DNA of 64,000 nucleotides from Thiocapsa imhoffii (GTDB lineage Bacteria > Pseudomonadota > Gammaproteobacteria > Chromatiales > Chromatiaceae), in NCBI RefSeq assembly GCF_016583985.1, contig NZ_NRSD01000003.1:213800-277799 (forward strand), written 5' to 3'. Within the stretch, counting starts at the first letter, position 1. Each line of letters starts with the position of its first letter. The notes beneath the pieces were generated by a model that was not told the origin of the DNA, did no database searches, and saw nothing but the letters and a program-made list of their open reading frames with translations. The translations under genes and the position numbers were made by a program. Below, piece by piece: positions 7,868 through 16,652 of this stretch.

Positions 7868-9199
7868 TCATATCCAGCCGTTCGTCAGTCCGGCGAAACG
7901 CCGGAGTGGGCCAAAACAGACGCCCTCAATCCTTCCACGCTGTTCTCGAGCGAAGCGAGCAAAATCCCGTTGAAAGCGTGCGCGCCGCTGCCAGTCGTGC
8001 GCGGAGATCCGACGCTCACCCCGGATGACACGCACGCTAGGAATGCCGGCGAGCGTCAGAAGACCCGCGCCACCGATCCCAGAAAACAGTTTTGCCTGCA
8101 AGGTGAGATGCACCTGAGGGGCCTCGACTAAGGGGATGTCCAGCCGATTTCGGACCGGTGCATGCAGATTCAAGACATAACAGGGCTGATTCAAGGTCAT
8201 CAAGGAAACCTGCCGGCGCGCCCCGATCCGCGCGAGGCGCGCCGCACCAGCATCGGGTAGGTTTCGCAGCACGCGTGCCAATGCGACCAACCCAGCCCGC
8301 GCGGGCCTGGACAGCGGATAGTCAGCCAACGCCTGCTCCACCTCAGCGATGGGGCGCAGAGGATGGCGGTGCCAGGGCAATGGGACCTCGCGCCGACCGG
8401 TGAAGATCTCGAGCAGATCGGCCGCGAGCCGATCACAATGCTGGTGCAACCGGCGCACCAACGACTCGAACGCCGGATCCTCAAGGACCGCCCAGCCAGG
8501 CAGGGTGATGAGGCAGCCGAGTGGCCTGGTCCCTGCCAGCACCGCCTGGTGATCGGGCGGCTCAAGGCGGGCACCCGCGAGCTCGAGTGCAAAGCCTTGC
8601 AAGGAGTCGTGGATCACCTCCGCGCCGAGAAAGCTCAGGGGATCGAGCGCTTGTCTGCGTAACCAGCGATCGCTCATCTCACCGAGGGATTGCGCCGTAT
8701 CCAATGCACTCAAAGCCGTTCCCGGCCAGTACAGCAGGTGCAGGTGGAATTGTTTCGCGGCCTGCACACTCGGGCGATCCTGGGTGTGAGGATCCGAATT
8801 AATCACCAGGTGCAGTTCACCGGCATCGAGTTCGAAGCGCCGCATGATGGCGGGCGTCGAGACGAAGCGCACGAAATCGCATCCGAGCCCCCAGAGCAGA
8901 CGTCCCGTGGCGGGGTGGACCGACGTCGGGGTGGCCTTCGGTGGTTCCGAGATCTCCGAAACCATGAGATCGTAGAGACTGTGCGGAGAGACCTTATCGA
9001 TCAGCGCGAGCCGATCGGTCTCACAGGCGATCTCAGCGATGGTGCGGCGCGCGAAACGTTGTCGTGGATCGCGGGCATGGGCCTCTCGCGGGTTCAGCGC
9101 ATAAGCCAGCGGCGGAGCACCGGTGCGCAGTTGATTCCAGGCAACCGCGAGGTGTTCGAACCCAGGGGGGGCGAGCGCGGCAAAGGGGTCAGACCGCAT
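7868..9199 (-). CDS. uncharacterised protein with HIT-like FHLHLLYW motif
   Basis: I do not recognise a named family. The 443-residue soluble protein has a segment near residues 140-165 reading HLVINSDPHTQDRPS, then FHLHLLYW. A His-x-His-hydrophobic motif after a strand recalls the HIT/GalT nucleotidyl-transferase superfamily. The rest is mixed alpha/beta with a long Arg-rich C-terminal half and no membrane segment or signal peptide. I chose the ATG at 9199 (MRSDPFAALAPPGF) with GAGGATG upstream; a GTG at 9241 is also open. It lies 51 bases after the lipoprotein gene of the Mla-type operon and four bases before the EamA gene. Function unknown. Confidence 0.6.
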   Translation of the reverse strand: MRSDPFAALAPPGFEHLAVAWNQLRTGAPPLAYALNPREAHARDPRQRFARRTIAEIACETDRLALIDKVSPHSLYDLMVSEISEPPKATPTSVHPATGRLLWGLGCDFVRFVSTPAIMRRFELDAGELHLVINSDPHTQDRPSVQAAKQFHLHLLYWPGTALSALDTAQSLGEMSDRWLRRQALDPLSFLGAEVIHDSLQGFALELAGARLEPPDHQAVLAGTRPLGCLITLPGWAVLEDPAFESLVRRLHQHCDRLAADLLEIFTGRREVPLPWHRHPLRPIAEVEQALADYPLSRPARAGLVALARVLRNLPDAGAARLARIGARRQVSLMTLNQPCYVLNLHAPVRNRLDIPLVEAPQVHLTLQAKLFSGIGGAGLLTLAGIPSVRVIRGERRISAHDWQRRARFQRDFARFAREQRGRIEGVCFGPLRRFAGLTNGWI

Positions 9200-9250
9200 G
9201 GACCCGCGCCATCCTCGGGCACTCACAGAGTGCGGCCCCACCCGCGCGCA

Positions 9251-10012
9251 TCACGCATCCCCCCCGCTGGGCGGGCGAGGCAGCGCCCGCAGATCACGCA
9301 CCACCTCGGCGACGAGCAAGGCCGCCAGCCGATTGAAGGCCGCGGCCATGTCATCGGGCGTGGTCCCCGCGACGGCAACCTCGCGATGGTAACGACGATC
9401 CCACAGCACCCTGCGGTCAGCGGCCCGCACCAAGGCAAGATTCAGGGTTCCGATCACCCGCCCCCCCTCCGCCGGTACGGCTTCATCGGCCTCCAGTCCG
9501 GCTCCGGGCGGCAGATGCTCAAACCGCTCGATCTCGCCACCGAGCAGATAATCCGCGCGTCCTCGATCCGCCGCCGTCAGGGTAAAGTCGAACACGCCCC
9601 CCGCTCGGCTGGCACGCACCAGATTGCGAGAAAGCGCGCGCGGCAGGGGATCGGCCCAGAGCAGGCGCTCGTAGCGCTGCACCTGGAGCGGCTCCGATGG
9701 GGTACGAAAGACGATCTGCCGACCGCCAAGAAAACCCCGCGCCGCAAAATCCGACACCTCCAGGGCCGCCGGCAGGGGCGGACCGATTGGCGTCTCCAGC
9801 GGCTCGGGGTCCAACGCATAGAAGACATCCACACGCAGCGGTGCGGGCGTGCCACATCCCGAGGCCAAGATCACGTGGAGCAGGAGCACCGCCATGAGTG
9901 CCATCACCCAGACGCCGCCACCCGGATGACGCCCGGCCCATCTTGCTCGGATGGTGACGCGCGTGCCCGAACGCCACCCGGTTCCGGGACTCCCGCCGCT
10001 CAACGAAACCAA
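9251..10012 (-). CDS. ABC-type transport auxiliary lipoprotein (PqiC-like)
   Basis: The protein has a hydrophobic signal ending LLHVILASGCG, a lipobox with the cysteine near residue 53 of the 253-residue frame. The mature part begins with the family's typical YALDPEP and ends with DMAAAFNRLAALLVAEVVRDL. Such lipoproteins serve MCE-type lipid transporters, linking the substrate-binding protein to the outer membrane. The chosen start is TTG, with AGAGGAG eight bases upstream; an ATG at 9904 would give a shorter signal. The gene overlaps the MCE gene by 13 bases and is the last transporter component of the operon. Confidence 0.82.
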   Translation of the reverse strand: MVSLSGGSPGTGWRSGTRVTIRARWAGRHPGGGVWVMALMAVLLLHVILASGCGTPAPLRVDVFYALDPEPLETPIGPPLPAALEVSDFAARGFLGGRQIVFRTPSEPLQVQRYERLLWADPLPRALSRNLVRASRAGGVFDFTLTAADRGRADYLLGGEIERFEHLPPGAGLEADEAVPAEGGRVIGTLNLALVRAADRRVLWDRRYHREVAVAGTTPDDMAAAFNRLAALLVAEVVRDLRALPRPPSGGDA

Positions 10013-11160
10013 GGCGCCTGCTCCTCTTGCTCGCGGCGCTTGAACAGCAACCTGGGATCGCTGCGCAGCTCGCGCGCGAGCGTGGAGAGATCGCGGGTGG
10101 CATCCTCGATATTGGTCAGGATGGGAATCAGGGCCGCGGCGATGGACTGCATCAAAAACTGGGTCTCCTGGAGCGAACTCTGCAATGCCGGGCGGTTCTC
10201 ATTGATGACACCGCGGATGTCGACGGCCAATTCACCATAATCGGTCACCGCTCGGCGCACGTCATCAGTGCTGCCGGCCAGCTCGCTGGTGATCTCGGCT
10301 AGGCTTGCTGACATCATCTGGACCGACGTGAGGATCTCGCCGATGGCCTCGGCATCGACCGCTTTCACCAGATTTTCCGACAGTTGTCGGAGATTCTCGA
10401 AGGCACCCGCGAGACGGTCGCGATTCTCGTCCTGATCCGTGCCACTGCCGATCAGGGTCTCGATCGTCTTCACCTGATCGCGGATGCTCGCAAGCGTGGG
10501 GGCGATCATCTCCTCCACGACGGTGCGCACCGTCTCGATCAAGGCCGACAGTTGCGCGGTCAGGTCCGCATCGGCTGCGCGCACCTCGATGACGCCACCG
10601 TCGGCGAACAATGTCCGCTCACGGCCCGGATGGATCTCGATGGCGTCACCCTGCAATAGGCCCAGGCTGATCAACTGCGCTTGACTCTCCAGCGGGATCG
10701 GCCAGTGATCGCGGATGCGCAGGGTCGCGCGAAAACAGGGGAGACTCGGCGAACGATCGGCACCTGAGCCAACCAGCCCCAGACAGGACTCCTGATGCGC
10801 CGGATCACCCGGAAAGACCGGCTCGACCCGCTCGACCAAGCCGATCACGAACCCCTCTTGCACCACTTGGATCCCCGCGTCGAGACCCTCGGCACGGGGA
10901 AAATAGGCGTGCAGCCGATAGGTCTGACCAAAGAGTCCAGGCAGCACGAGCATGAAGGCGATCACCACGACCGCGGCCATCGCGCTGACGAACAGACCCG
11001 CGAGCAAGAGATCGCGCTGATCGGCGTGCGCACGCCGTCGCCCGGGGGCACCGATCTCGGGCGGGGAATAGAGCCGGTCGAGGCGACCATCCCCGGGGCG
11101 GCGCGGCGCGTTCAGGGATGCCCCCGCAGCGCAACGCGCAGGTCCAAACGGCTCGCACAC
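10000..11160 (-). CDS. MCE-domain (MlaD-type) lipid transporter substrate-binding protein
   Basis: The 386-residue protein has one N-terminal membrane helix (about residues 52-75) and an MCE domain (about 80-185). A long helical region (about 190-370) with runs of Ala, Leu and Glu probably forms coiled coils. Proteins of this group are anchored in the inner membrane, reach into the periplasm and bind phospholipid or other hydrophobic cargo. The MCE domain has an insert with a Cys pair (SCLGL...LPCF). The first possible start is a GTG at 11160, overlapping the ATPase gene by 49 bases, without a clear ribosome site; the first residues are therefore uncertain. Confidence 0.85.
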   Translation of the reverse strand: MCEPFGPARCAAGASLNAPRRPGDGRLDRLYSPPEIGAPGRRRAHADQRDLLLAGLFVSAMAAVVVIAFMLVLPGLFGQTYRLHAYFPRAEGLDAGIQVVQEGFVIGLVERVEPVFPGDPAHQESCLGLVGSGADRSPSLPCFRATLRIRDHWPIPLESQAQLISLGLLQGDAIEIHPGRERTLFADGGVIEVRAADADLTAQLSALIETVRTVVEEMIAPTLASIRDQVKTIETLIGSGTDQDENRDRLAGAFENLRQLSENLVKAVDAEAIGEILTSVQMMSASLAEITSELAGSTDDVRRAVTDYGELAVDIRGVINENRPALQSSLQETQFLMQSIAAALIPILTNIEDATRDLSTLARELRSDPRLLFKRREQEEQAPWFR

Positions 11161-11849
11161 GCGGACTCGAGTGCCGGTGCGGTGCCATCGAACAGAATCT
11201 GTCCCCGCTCCAGGACCACGACCCGCTCGGCCCCTCCCGCCAGGGCGTCGAGCCCATTGTCGGTCGCGATCAGGCTGAGGTTCTGATTCGTGCGCAGTTG
11301 ACGCAGGACCGCCAGGGTTTCGCGCGCCACCCCGGGATCGAGCCCGTCGGAGAGACCATCCCAGATCAACAGGCGGGGACGATGGATGAGCGCGCGCGCC
11401 AGTTCCACGCGCCGCTGTTGTCCGAGTGACAAGGATCTTGGCAGGTGGTTCTCGAGCCCGTCGAGCCCCAGCAGGGTCATGACCAGTCGGGCCGCCCGCG
11501 CCATGTCATCGCGCGACATGGCGAGAGTGCGCAAGGGCAACAACAGATTCTCGAGCACAGTGTAATCGGCCAGCAGCGAACCGCGCTGCAACACGGCACC
11601 GAGCGCGCCACGCAGTCGCACCATCGCCGCCTCGCCCAGTTCATCCAGATCCTGACCCAACACCCGCACCCGGCCTGCCGAGGGTCGATCCAATCCCAGA
11701 ATCAACCGCGTCAAGAGGCTCTTCCCGGCCCCGTTCGGACCACAGATCAGCAGCCAGCCGCCCTGCGGCAAGCTGATATCGATGTCCGCGAGTGCCAGTC
11801 GGCCGCCAACATGCTGATACACGCCCTCGAGGGCCAGGCTCTCACTCAT
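11112..11849 (-). CDS. MlaF-type ABC transporter ATPase
   Basis: The 245-residue protein has Walker A GPNGAGKSLL (about residues 37-46), the signature LSLGQQRRVELARAL (about 137-151) and Walker B RLLIWDGLSDGLD. In the Walker B region a Gly-Leu-Ser replaces the more usual Glu-Pro-x, so the catalytic glutamate position looks unusual and merits checking. It powers lipid movement by the adjoining MlaE-type permease. I chose the internal ATG at 11849 because GAGGTG precedes it and the domain starts there; the longer open frame has no support. Confidence 0.85.
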   Translation of the reverse strand: MSESLALEGVYQHVGGRLALADIDISLPQGGWLLICGPNGAGKSLLTRLILGLDRPSAGRVRVLGQDLDELGEAAMVRLRGALGAVLQRGSLLADYTVLENLLLPLRTLAMSRDDMARAARLVMTLLGLDGLENHLPRSLSLGQQRRVELARALIHRPRLLIWDGLSDGLDPGVARETLAVLRQLRTNQNLSLIATDNGLDALAGGAERVVVLERGQILFDGTAPALESACASRLDLRVALRGHP

Positions 11850-11997
11850 GTCACACCTCGCGGGGTTCGTGCAAGGTCTCGGGAGTCTAGACCATCCGGA
11901 AAAGACACGACTACGGCCCCCCAATCGAGGACGCCCCGATCGTGTCGACCCCATGGCAACCCGAGCGCCAGCAAGCGTCTCCTGTGCACGATACCCA

Positions 11998-12798
11998 TCA
12001 ACTCCGCAACACGGCGATGTAGAGCAAGTCCATCACCAGGATGGCCGTGACCGCACCCACCATGGTTCGGGTCGCGGCCTGCGCGATGCCCTGTGGACTG
12101 CGCCCAGCGCGCGTGCCATTGACCGTCGCGATCAGCGCGATGAGGATCGCGAACAGGAGTGGCTTGATCAACGCCTCGATCAGTGCGGCGGTACTCAAGG
12201 CGCGCCGCAGCGAGTCGAGCAGGAGCGCCGGGGAGATCCCCGAGACCCCCCATAACCAGCCCCCAGCGGCGATGAAGGTGATCAAGGTCCCCCAGACCAC
12301 GAAGGCAAAACTCATGATCAGCATCGCCAACAGAACGGGACCGGTGGTGAACTGCACCGGGTGGACGCCACTGGCCAATAATCCATCCATCTCACCGGTC
12401 ACCGTGAGCGTCGCCTGACGCACCGCGAGCGCCACTCCAGCCCGTCCCGCCACCAAGATCCCGACCAGGATCGGCACCAGTTCCATGACGGTCGCATAGG
12501 TCAGGGAGAGGACAATCAAGCCCGGGAGATCGATATGGTTAAGGATGGCCTCGATCTGATGGCCCAAGATCAACCCGAGCGCAACACTGATCAAGGTGAT
12601 CGCCGGCAGAATCGACAGACCGGCTTGCCGCAATGAGGCCACGAACGCCGGCAGATCGAGCCGCGCACGTCCAAACAGAATGCCCACATACAAGGACACG
12701 CAGCTCGCCAGGGCCACGCCCGCGAAACCAATCTCTTTGATCCACCCCGTCGGCCCACTGAAGGGTCCACCAGGTCGCTGATCGGCCACCCCAGTCAA
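11998..12798 (-). CDS. MlaE-family ABC transporter permease
   Basis: The protein (about 266 residues) has the MlaE pattern: an amphipathic N-terminus, then five or six membrane segments with the family motif AITLISVALGLILGHQ. A second conserved stretch is LVPILVGILVAGRAGVALA with VTGEMDGLLASGVHP. It is the inner-membrane part of a lipid ABC transporter and the first gene of an operon with ATPase, MCE protein, auxiliary lipoprotein and possibly the HIT-like and EamA genes. The frame is open to a GTG at 12825, but AGAGGAGGG lies about ten bases before a TTG at 12798, which I prefer. Confidence 0.82.
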   Translation of the reverse strand: MTGVADQRPGGPFSGPTGWIKEIGFAGVALASCVSLYVGILFGRARLDLPAFVASLRQAGLSILPAITLISVALGLILGHQIEAILNHIDLPGLIVLSLTYATVMELVPILVGILVAGRAGVALAVRQATLTVTGEMDGLLASGVHPVQFTTGPVLLAMLIMSFAFVVWGTLITFIAAGGWLWGVSGISPALLLDSLRRALSTAALIEALIKPLLFAILIALIATVNGTRAGRSPQGIAQAATRTMVGAVTAILVMDLLYIAVLRS

Positions 12799-12939
12799 CT
12801 GATCCCGCCCTCCTCTGAGTCCCACGCCATCTTAGGCGATTTCCGCCGCCCTCGAAACGCCGCCCGAATCTTTGGCGCCTAGGGCGATCCGATGATGGGC
12901 CAGATGCACGACATCGCTGACCTCGCGCCCCCTCGCCGC

Positions 12940-13160
12940 CCGCCGCTCCGATCGCGGCCACACCCCTCGCCGAGCCCGAGATCGATGACCAACTGATCCA
13001 GCTCAAGGCCACCTTGGAGCTCGACATCGGGGCCGCCGAGCCGACCCTCGACAGCCTACGCGGCGGAACCCGAGACAGCGAACTGGAGCAGGCGATCGCG
13101 CGACTGCGTGCGCAGGTGGCGTCTGCTTGCCGCTCACCGAGTTCTGGCGGATCGCCAGGC
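12940..13160 (+). pseudogene. fragment resembling the C-terminal part of a PspA/IM30-type protein
   Basis: One frame reads PIAATPLAEPEIDDQLIQLK and continues with an acidic helical stretch ending ELEQAIARLRAQ. The 'DDQL..LKA' pattern recalls the tail of PspA/IM30-like proteins. No start codon or upstream domain is present, so at most a 3' remnant survives. It lies directly upstream of the trkH remnant. The family assignment is tentative. Confidence 0.35.
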
Positions 13161-13279
13161 GTTCGGGCCTCGAAGGGGGGATCTGAGCGAAGCTGAATTT
13201 ACGGACTTTTTACGGGAGCCGATGCCGAGGACATGGAAAATGTCCGCCGATGACCCATCGGTTTGGATTCTCCCTCGCA

Positions 13280-13667
13280 TGCAGGCCGCGCTGGTCGCTC
13301 GAACGCTTGGAATCTTCCTTGTGCTCTTCAGTGCGGCCTTGTTGCCGCCGCTAGCGGTTGCGCTCAGTTACGGCGATGGCAAGGCGGATCACTTCGCGCT
13401 GTCCTTGCTGGTGAGCCTCGCTGTCGGCCTGATGCTCTGGTTGCCGCTGCTGAGTAACCGCCAAGCGATTCGCAACTACGACGGGTTCGTCATCGTGGCC
13501 ATGTTTTGATCGCGATGAGCCTGCTCGGCAGCCTGCCCCTGATGATTGGGCTAGGCCTGGATCCGGTCGATACGGTTTTCGAATTGGCAGTGGGTCTCGC
13601 TCCGCCCCTATTGGGATAGTCCGGAGGTCAGGGCCTTTCTCGGTGTCGTGCTGATCTGCCGTCGATG
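13280..13667 (+). pseudogene. trkH: trkH remnant: N-terminal part of a K+ uptake protein, frameshifted and internally deleted
   Basis: From the ATG at 13280 the frame encodes ARTLGIFLVLFSAALLPP, then a second helix and NRQAIRNYDGFVIVAMF, which is the start of a TrkH-type potassium transporter. It stops at 13509. Adding one base there (ATGTTTTGATCG to ATGTTTTGGATCG) restores MFWIAMSLLGSLPLMIGL, as expected for TrkH, so one base has probably been lost. About 30 codons later the frame changes again to WDSPEVRAFLGVVLI, which resembles a later TrkH segment, so an internal deletion is likely. The gene then runs into the 3' end of the diguanylate cyclase gene. Intact TrkH is about 480 residues. Confidence 0.72.
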
Positions 13668-13684
13668 ACGGCCCTCCTCGGTGC

Positions 13685-15151
13685 TCATCCCATATCCCGA
13701 TCGGCAAGACACACGCGGTTTCTGCCCCCGGTCTTGGCCGCGTAGAGTGCATCGTCGGCCTGTTTGATCCAGGCATCGTCGCTTTCGTGAGGCCGGTATT
13801 CCGCTACGCCGACACTCACGGTGACCGTGCCAACCTCGGGGAACGTTCGGGCGGCCACCAGTGCCCGCAACGTCTCGGCCGCGTGCATCGCCTCACGCGC
13901 CCCGCGGTGCGGCATTAGGATCACGAACTCCTCCCCACCCCAACGAGCCAGAACGTCAACCTCGCGCAGATGGCGGCCGATCACACGGGGCAACTCGATC
14001 AAGATGCGGTCGCCCACGAGATGACCGTGGGTGTCGTTGATTGCCTTGAAGCAATCGAGATCAAGCAACAGCAGCGATACCGGCACGCCGTCACGCACAG
14101 CGCGTGCAATCTGCGCCGCGAGCGCGTCCTCGAAATAGGACCGGTTCCAAACGCCGGTCAGGTGGTCCGTAACGGCGAGTCGTTGGAGCTCAGCATTGGC
14201 CTTGCTCAGCGCGCGATTCGCCGTTTCCGCCGCATCCCGCGCCTGGACCAGTTCGGCCTCGACGCGCTTGCGCACGCTCACGTCGACGAAGGAGCAGATC
14301 AGCCGGTCGTCGAGGATGGTGCCGCCGATGACGATGTCCTTGACCTGCCCGTCGCGGCTCGTCACGCGAAATTCGTGCGGCGTCACCTGCCCCTGCTGCG
14401 CGGCGGCCTGGGCGAGCGCCGCGGTCCATCGGTCGAGGACGGCACGGCGATAGTCTTCGTCAGGATAGGCCCGCTCGAACCACTCCTCGTGGGTGGGAAT
14501 CTCTTGCGGTGTCCAGCCGAACAGCCGATCGAATGCGCTATTGCGATAGAGAATCCGTTGGTCCGACTCCAAGCTGGCCACCGCGATGGCGACCGGCAGA
14601 TCCTGCAGCATCTTACGGATGAACTCAGCGCTGCGCTTCGCCTCGCTCTCGGCGCGCTTCAGGGCGGTGATGTCCCGCGACATCCCGAGCAACTCCACCG
14701 GGGTCCCGTTCGCGGCGAACACCGGCAAGACATGGACATCGCACCAAATGGTCGAACCGTCCTTGCAGCGATATTCGAGCTCGTTTCGTGTCCGCTCCGG
14801 CGAACGTCCGGATTGTAGCAAAGCCGCCATGCGCGAGAGGTAATCCAGCGTGATCGCCACGGACGGCGGCGTCAGGATGTCCTCGAGCGGCTGCCGCATG
14901 GCCTCCTCCGGGGTGAAGCCGCGCAGTCGCTCCACCGATGGACTGACATAGGTGATCTGTCCATCCAGCGACATGGTCCAGATGACATCCGATGCGTTCT
15001 CGGCGAGCAAACGACAGCGTGCCTCGCTCACCTGCAGCCGCTCCTCGGCCTGTTGCCGCGCCTGTACGATCGCGCTCGGCGTGTCTTGGTTCTTGTCCGG
15101 CACGTCCATCACAGCTTCCTTGGGATCTCCTGGGACCGGGGAATCCGACAT
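13685..15151 (-). CDS. PAS-PAS-GGDEF diguanylate cyclase
   Basis: The 488-residue protein has a short N-terminal helix (about 20-45), a first PAS domain (about 46-165) with LLAENASDVIWTMSLDG, and a second PAS/PAC domain (about 175-290). A linker helix leads into a C-terminal GGDEF domain (about 320-485) whose active site reads RWGGEEF. It should make cyclic di-GMP; no RxxD inhibitory site is obvious and no membrane segment is seen, so the sensor is cytoplasmic. The ATG at 15151 has GGAGGGG before it; the open frame extends further without support. The gene is monocistronic. Confidence 0.9.
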   Translation of the reverse strand: MSDSPVPGDPKEAVMDVPDKNQDTPSAIVQARQQAEERLQVSEARCRLLAENASDVIWTMSLDGQITYVSPSVERLRGFTPEEAMRQPLEDILTPPSVAITLDYLSRMAALLQSGRSPERTRNELEYRCKDGSTIWCDVHVLPVFAANGTPVELLGMSRDITALKRAESEAKRSAEFIRKMLQDLPVAIAVASLESDQRILYRNSAFDRLFGWTPQEIPTHEEWFERAYPDEDYRRAVLDRWTAALAQAAAQQGQVTPHEFRVTSRDGQVKDIVIGGTILDDRLICSFVDVSVRKRVEAELVQARDAAETANRALSKANAELQRLAVTDHLTGVWNRSYFEDALAAQIARAVRDGVPVSLLLLDLDCFKAINDTHGHLVGDRILIELPRVIGRHLREVDVLARWGGEEFVILMPHRGAREAMHAAETLRALVAARTFPEVGTVTVSVGVAEYRPHESDDAWIKQADDALYAAKTGGRNRVCLADRDMG

Positions 15152-15472
15152 GACGCCCCTCCGCGTCCAACACGCGGCAGATCGGTGCTGTCGCCCAGCC
15201 GCTGCGCGGATCGCCGACGACATCGTCTGTTGGCGTAGAGTCATGGTAGTGCACTGGAGTTCATGTGGTGGTGCTACACGATAACAAAACGCCAGCGTGG
15301 GAGAGACTCGCGAGCCTGATTGTCCTTGAGATCGCTTGGATGATGAGCCTTGCAACCGAGGTGCCCCAGTTCGTTATTGATGAGGTAGGTCGCGCCTCAA
15401 AAAACCGGTCGCTTCGAGATGAGCACGGTGCTGGCGGTCGAGCTTGACACCGGCTGGGTTCGGGAGGCGCGC
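15152..15472. other. intergenic region between the diguanylate cyclase and helical-repeat genes
   Basis: About 320 bases lie upstream of the cyclase and downstream of the helical-repeat gene; both are transcribed leftward. The region should hold the cyclase promoter, but I see no clear -35/-10 pair and no convincing terminator or gene. Confidence 0.5.
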
Positions 15473-16027
15473 TCAGGGCCGGATGAAGTGCACCTTCTCA
15501 CCCAGTTCGGCGGCCTGCTCACGGGCACTGGCGGTGCGTGCCCAGGCGAGCAGGTCGCGCAGGCCCAGGCGGTCGTGATCGTCGCAGGCGGCAGCCTGCT
15601 CCAACCGCTCCAGGGCGGCCGCGGGGCGGCCCAGACGCAACAGCAGAAAGCCGGCGCCCTTCTGGGCCAGCAGCAGAAACCGGGTCAGGGTCATGGAGCG
15701 CACCGCCGCCGCACCGAGTTCGGCCGGCCCGAGCGCACGCCAGTCCGAGCTCAGCCCAAGTTCCGCCGCCGCCGCAACGATGGCCCGATCGGCCACCAAC
15801 AGGGCGTCCTCGTAGCGCTGGCGATAGTAGTAGAAGCGATATAAGGCGACCAGCACGCTAAGATGATCTGGCGCCTGCAGATAGGCCCGCAAAAGCGCCA
15901 GCTCGGCGGTATCGGTATCGGCCTCGCTGCCGTAGGCGGCAGCGGCAGCGGCGATTAGGGCGGCGGCCGAAGCAGGCAGTGGGTGGTCGAAGTACATCGC
16001 TTCGCCGGTAAAGTCGTGCAGATCCAT
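15473..16027 (-). CDS. TPR-like helical protein, probable nif-regulon member
   Basis: The 184-residue protein begins MDLHDFTGEAMYFDHPLPAS and is made of paired Ala- and Leu-rich helices with TPR-like spacing (YRFYYYRQRYEDALLVADRA; LLLRLGRPAAALERLEQAA). Similar proteins occur beside nif genes in other gammaproteobacteria, as I recall, and their function is unknown. GGAG precedes the ATG at 16027. About 190 bases upstream lies a sigma-54 -24/-12 element and, further up, a perfect NifA site, so expression with nitrogenase is likely. A broken second copy lies at 18612-18687. Confidence 0.75.
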   Translation of the reverse strand: MDLHDFTGEAMYFDHPLPASAAALIAAAAAAYGSEADTDTAELALLRAYLQAPDHLSVLVALYRFYYYRQRYEDALLVADRAIVAAAAELGLSSDWRALGPAELGAAAVRSMTLTRFLLLAQKGAGFLLLRLGRPAAALERLEQAAACDDHDRLGLRDLLAWARTASAREQAAELGEKVHFIRP

Positions 16028-16096
16028 GGGTCGCTCCGTTCAGGTTCTCGTCGGGCCGGGTGCCGCGACGCTCTTCGTCATCACGCCCTCCCGCGG

Positions 16097-16361
16097 GCAG
16101 GTGCCGCCGTGCAGCGTTGGTCGTTGATGTCGACCTGGGGGCCGGCATGGGACGCGGGGATCTTCATCGACAGATCTCCGTAGACCACGACCGCGGACAG
16201 CAATAGGTCACACGCAGCAAAGCCCGAGCCAGCCTTTGATATCGCTGTTCCGATCGGGTCCTATCGCCAACGGCGGGGGCTAGCTGGGGGCTTTGTGACA
16301 GCCTCCCAGGGTGTTGACTGTCATCTCTGCGACAGACACGCACGATTGTGTTGGGACCATC
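16097..16361. repeat. 265-bp direct repeat, copy 1 (carries nif-type promoter)
   Basis: This stretch is repeated at 18688-18953 in the same orientation with roughly 95% identity by eye. Both copies hold a NifA site and a sigma-54 promoter pointing left. Copy 1 lies directly upstream of the intact helical-repeat gene. Together with gene scraps on either side, the repeats mark an old tandem duplication. Confidence 0.93.
16216..16334 (-). promoter_or_regulatory. sigma-54 promoter (16216-16231) and NifA site (16319-16334)
   Basis: The minus strand of 16216-16231 reads TGGCTCGGGCTTTGCT, a sigma-54 element with one deviation in the -24 box and a perfect TTGCT -12 box. Upstream, 16319-16334 is TGT-CATCTCTGCG-ACA, a perfect TGT-N10-ACA NifA site, 88 bases away. 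The arrangement matches that upstream of nifE. The leader to the helical-repeat gene would be about 180 bases. Confidence 0.78.
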
Positions 16362-16460
16362 TTGGACGCGTGAACGAATCGAAGTCATCCGTAACGAGAT
16401 CATGGTGGAAACCACTGGGCAGGCATGGCGGAGCGGTTCATGCCTGGGCCAACCACGCGT

Positions 16461-16504
16461 CACCTCGGCTGGTGGTCTTGCCTGTCTGGCGCGGGGCGTG
16501 GAGC
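16461..16504 (-). pseudogene. scrap of the AAA-ATPase gene
   Basis: Bases 16471-16504 match 32 of 34 bases of the Walker A region of the intact AAA-ATPase gene (about 20382-20415) and would encode HAPRQTGKTT. The ten bases before it (cacctcggct) match the sequence at the 3' end of that gene beside copy 2 of the repeat. This is what remains if a second ATPase gene lost nearly all of its length between these points. Confidence 0.65.
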
Positions 16505-16652
16505 GCTGGCTGGGCTGGGATCACTTCCTGGTGCGCGGCTGCGAGAAGGTGCGCGGGGGAATGGCCTTCTTGGTTCACTGTTACAACTTCCGACGACTGC
16601 TGAGTCTCTTCGGCGTCGCGGGCCTCATCGCCCTGTGCCGGGCGCAACGCAA
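16498..16652 (+). pseudogene. C-terminal fragment of a DDE-type transposase
   Basis: The frame reads WDHFLVRGCEKVRGGMAFLV, then HCYNFRRLLSLFGVAGLI. An 'EKVRG..A....YN..R...L.G' pattern is common at the C-terminus of IS1182/IS4-like transposases. There is no start codon or catalytic domain, so it is only a remnant. It fuses directly to the ATPase scrap. The next 440 bases to the secreted-protein gene hold no gene I can support. Confidence 0.45.

Noticed and set aside
8690..10240. A 516-codon rightward open frame crossing three leftward genes
   Set aside because: It crosses the boundaries of genes with clear domains and ribosome sites; sequence is Arg/Gly-rich filler.
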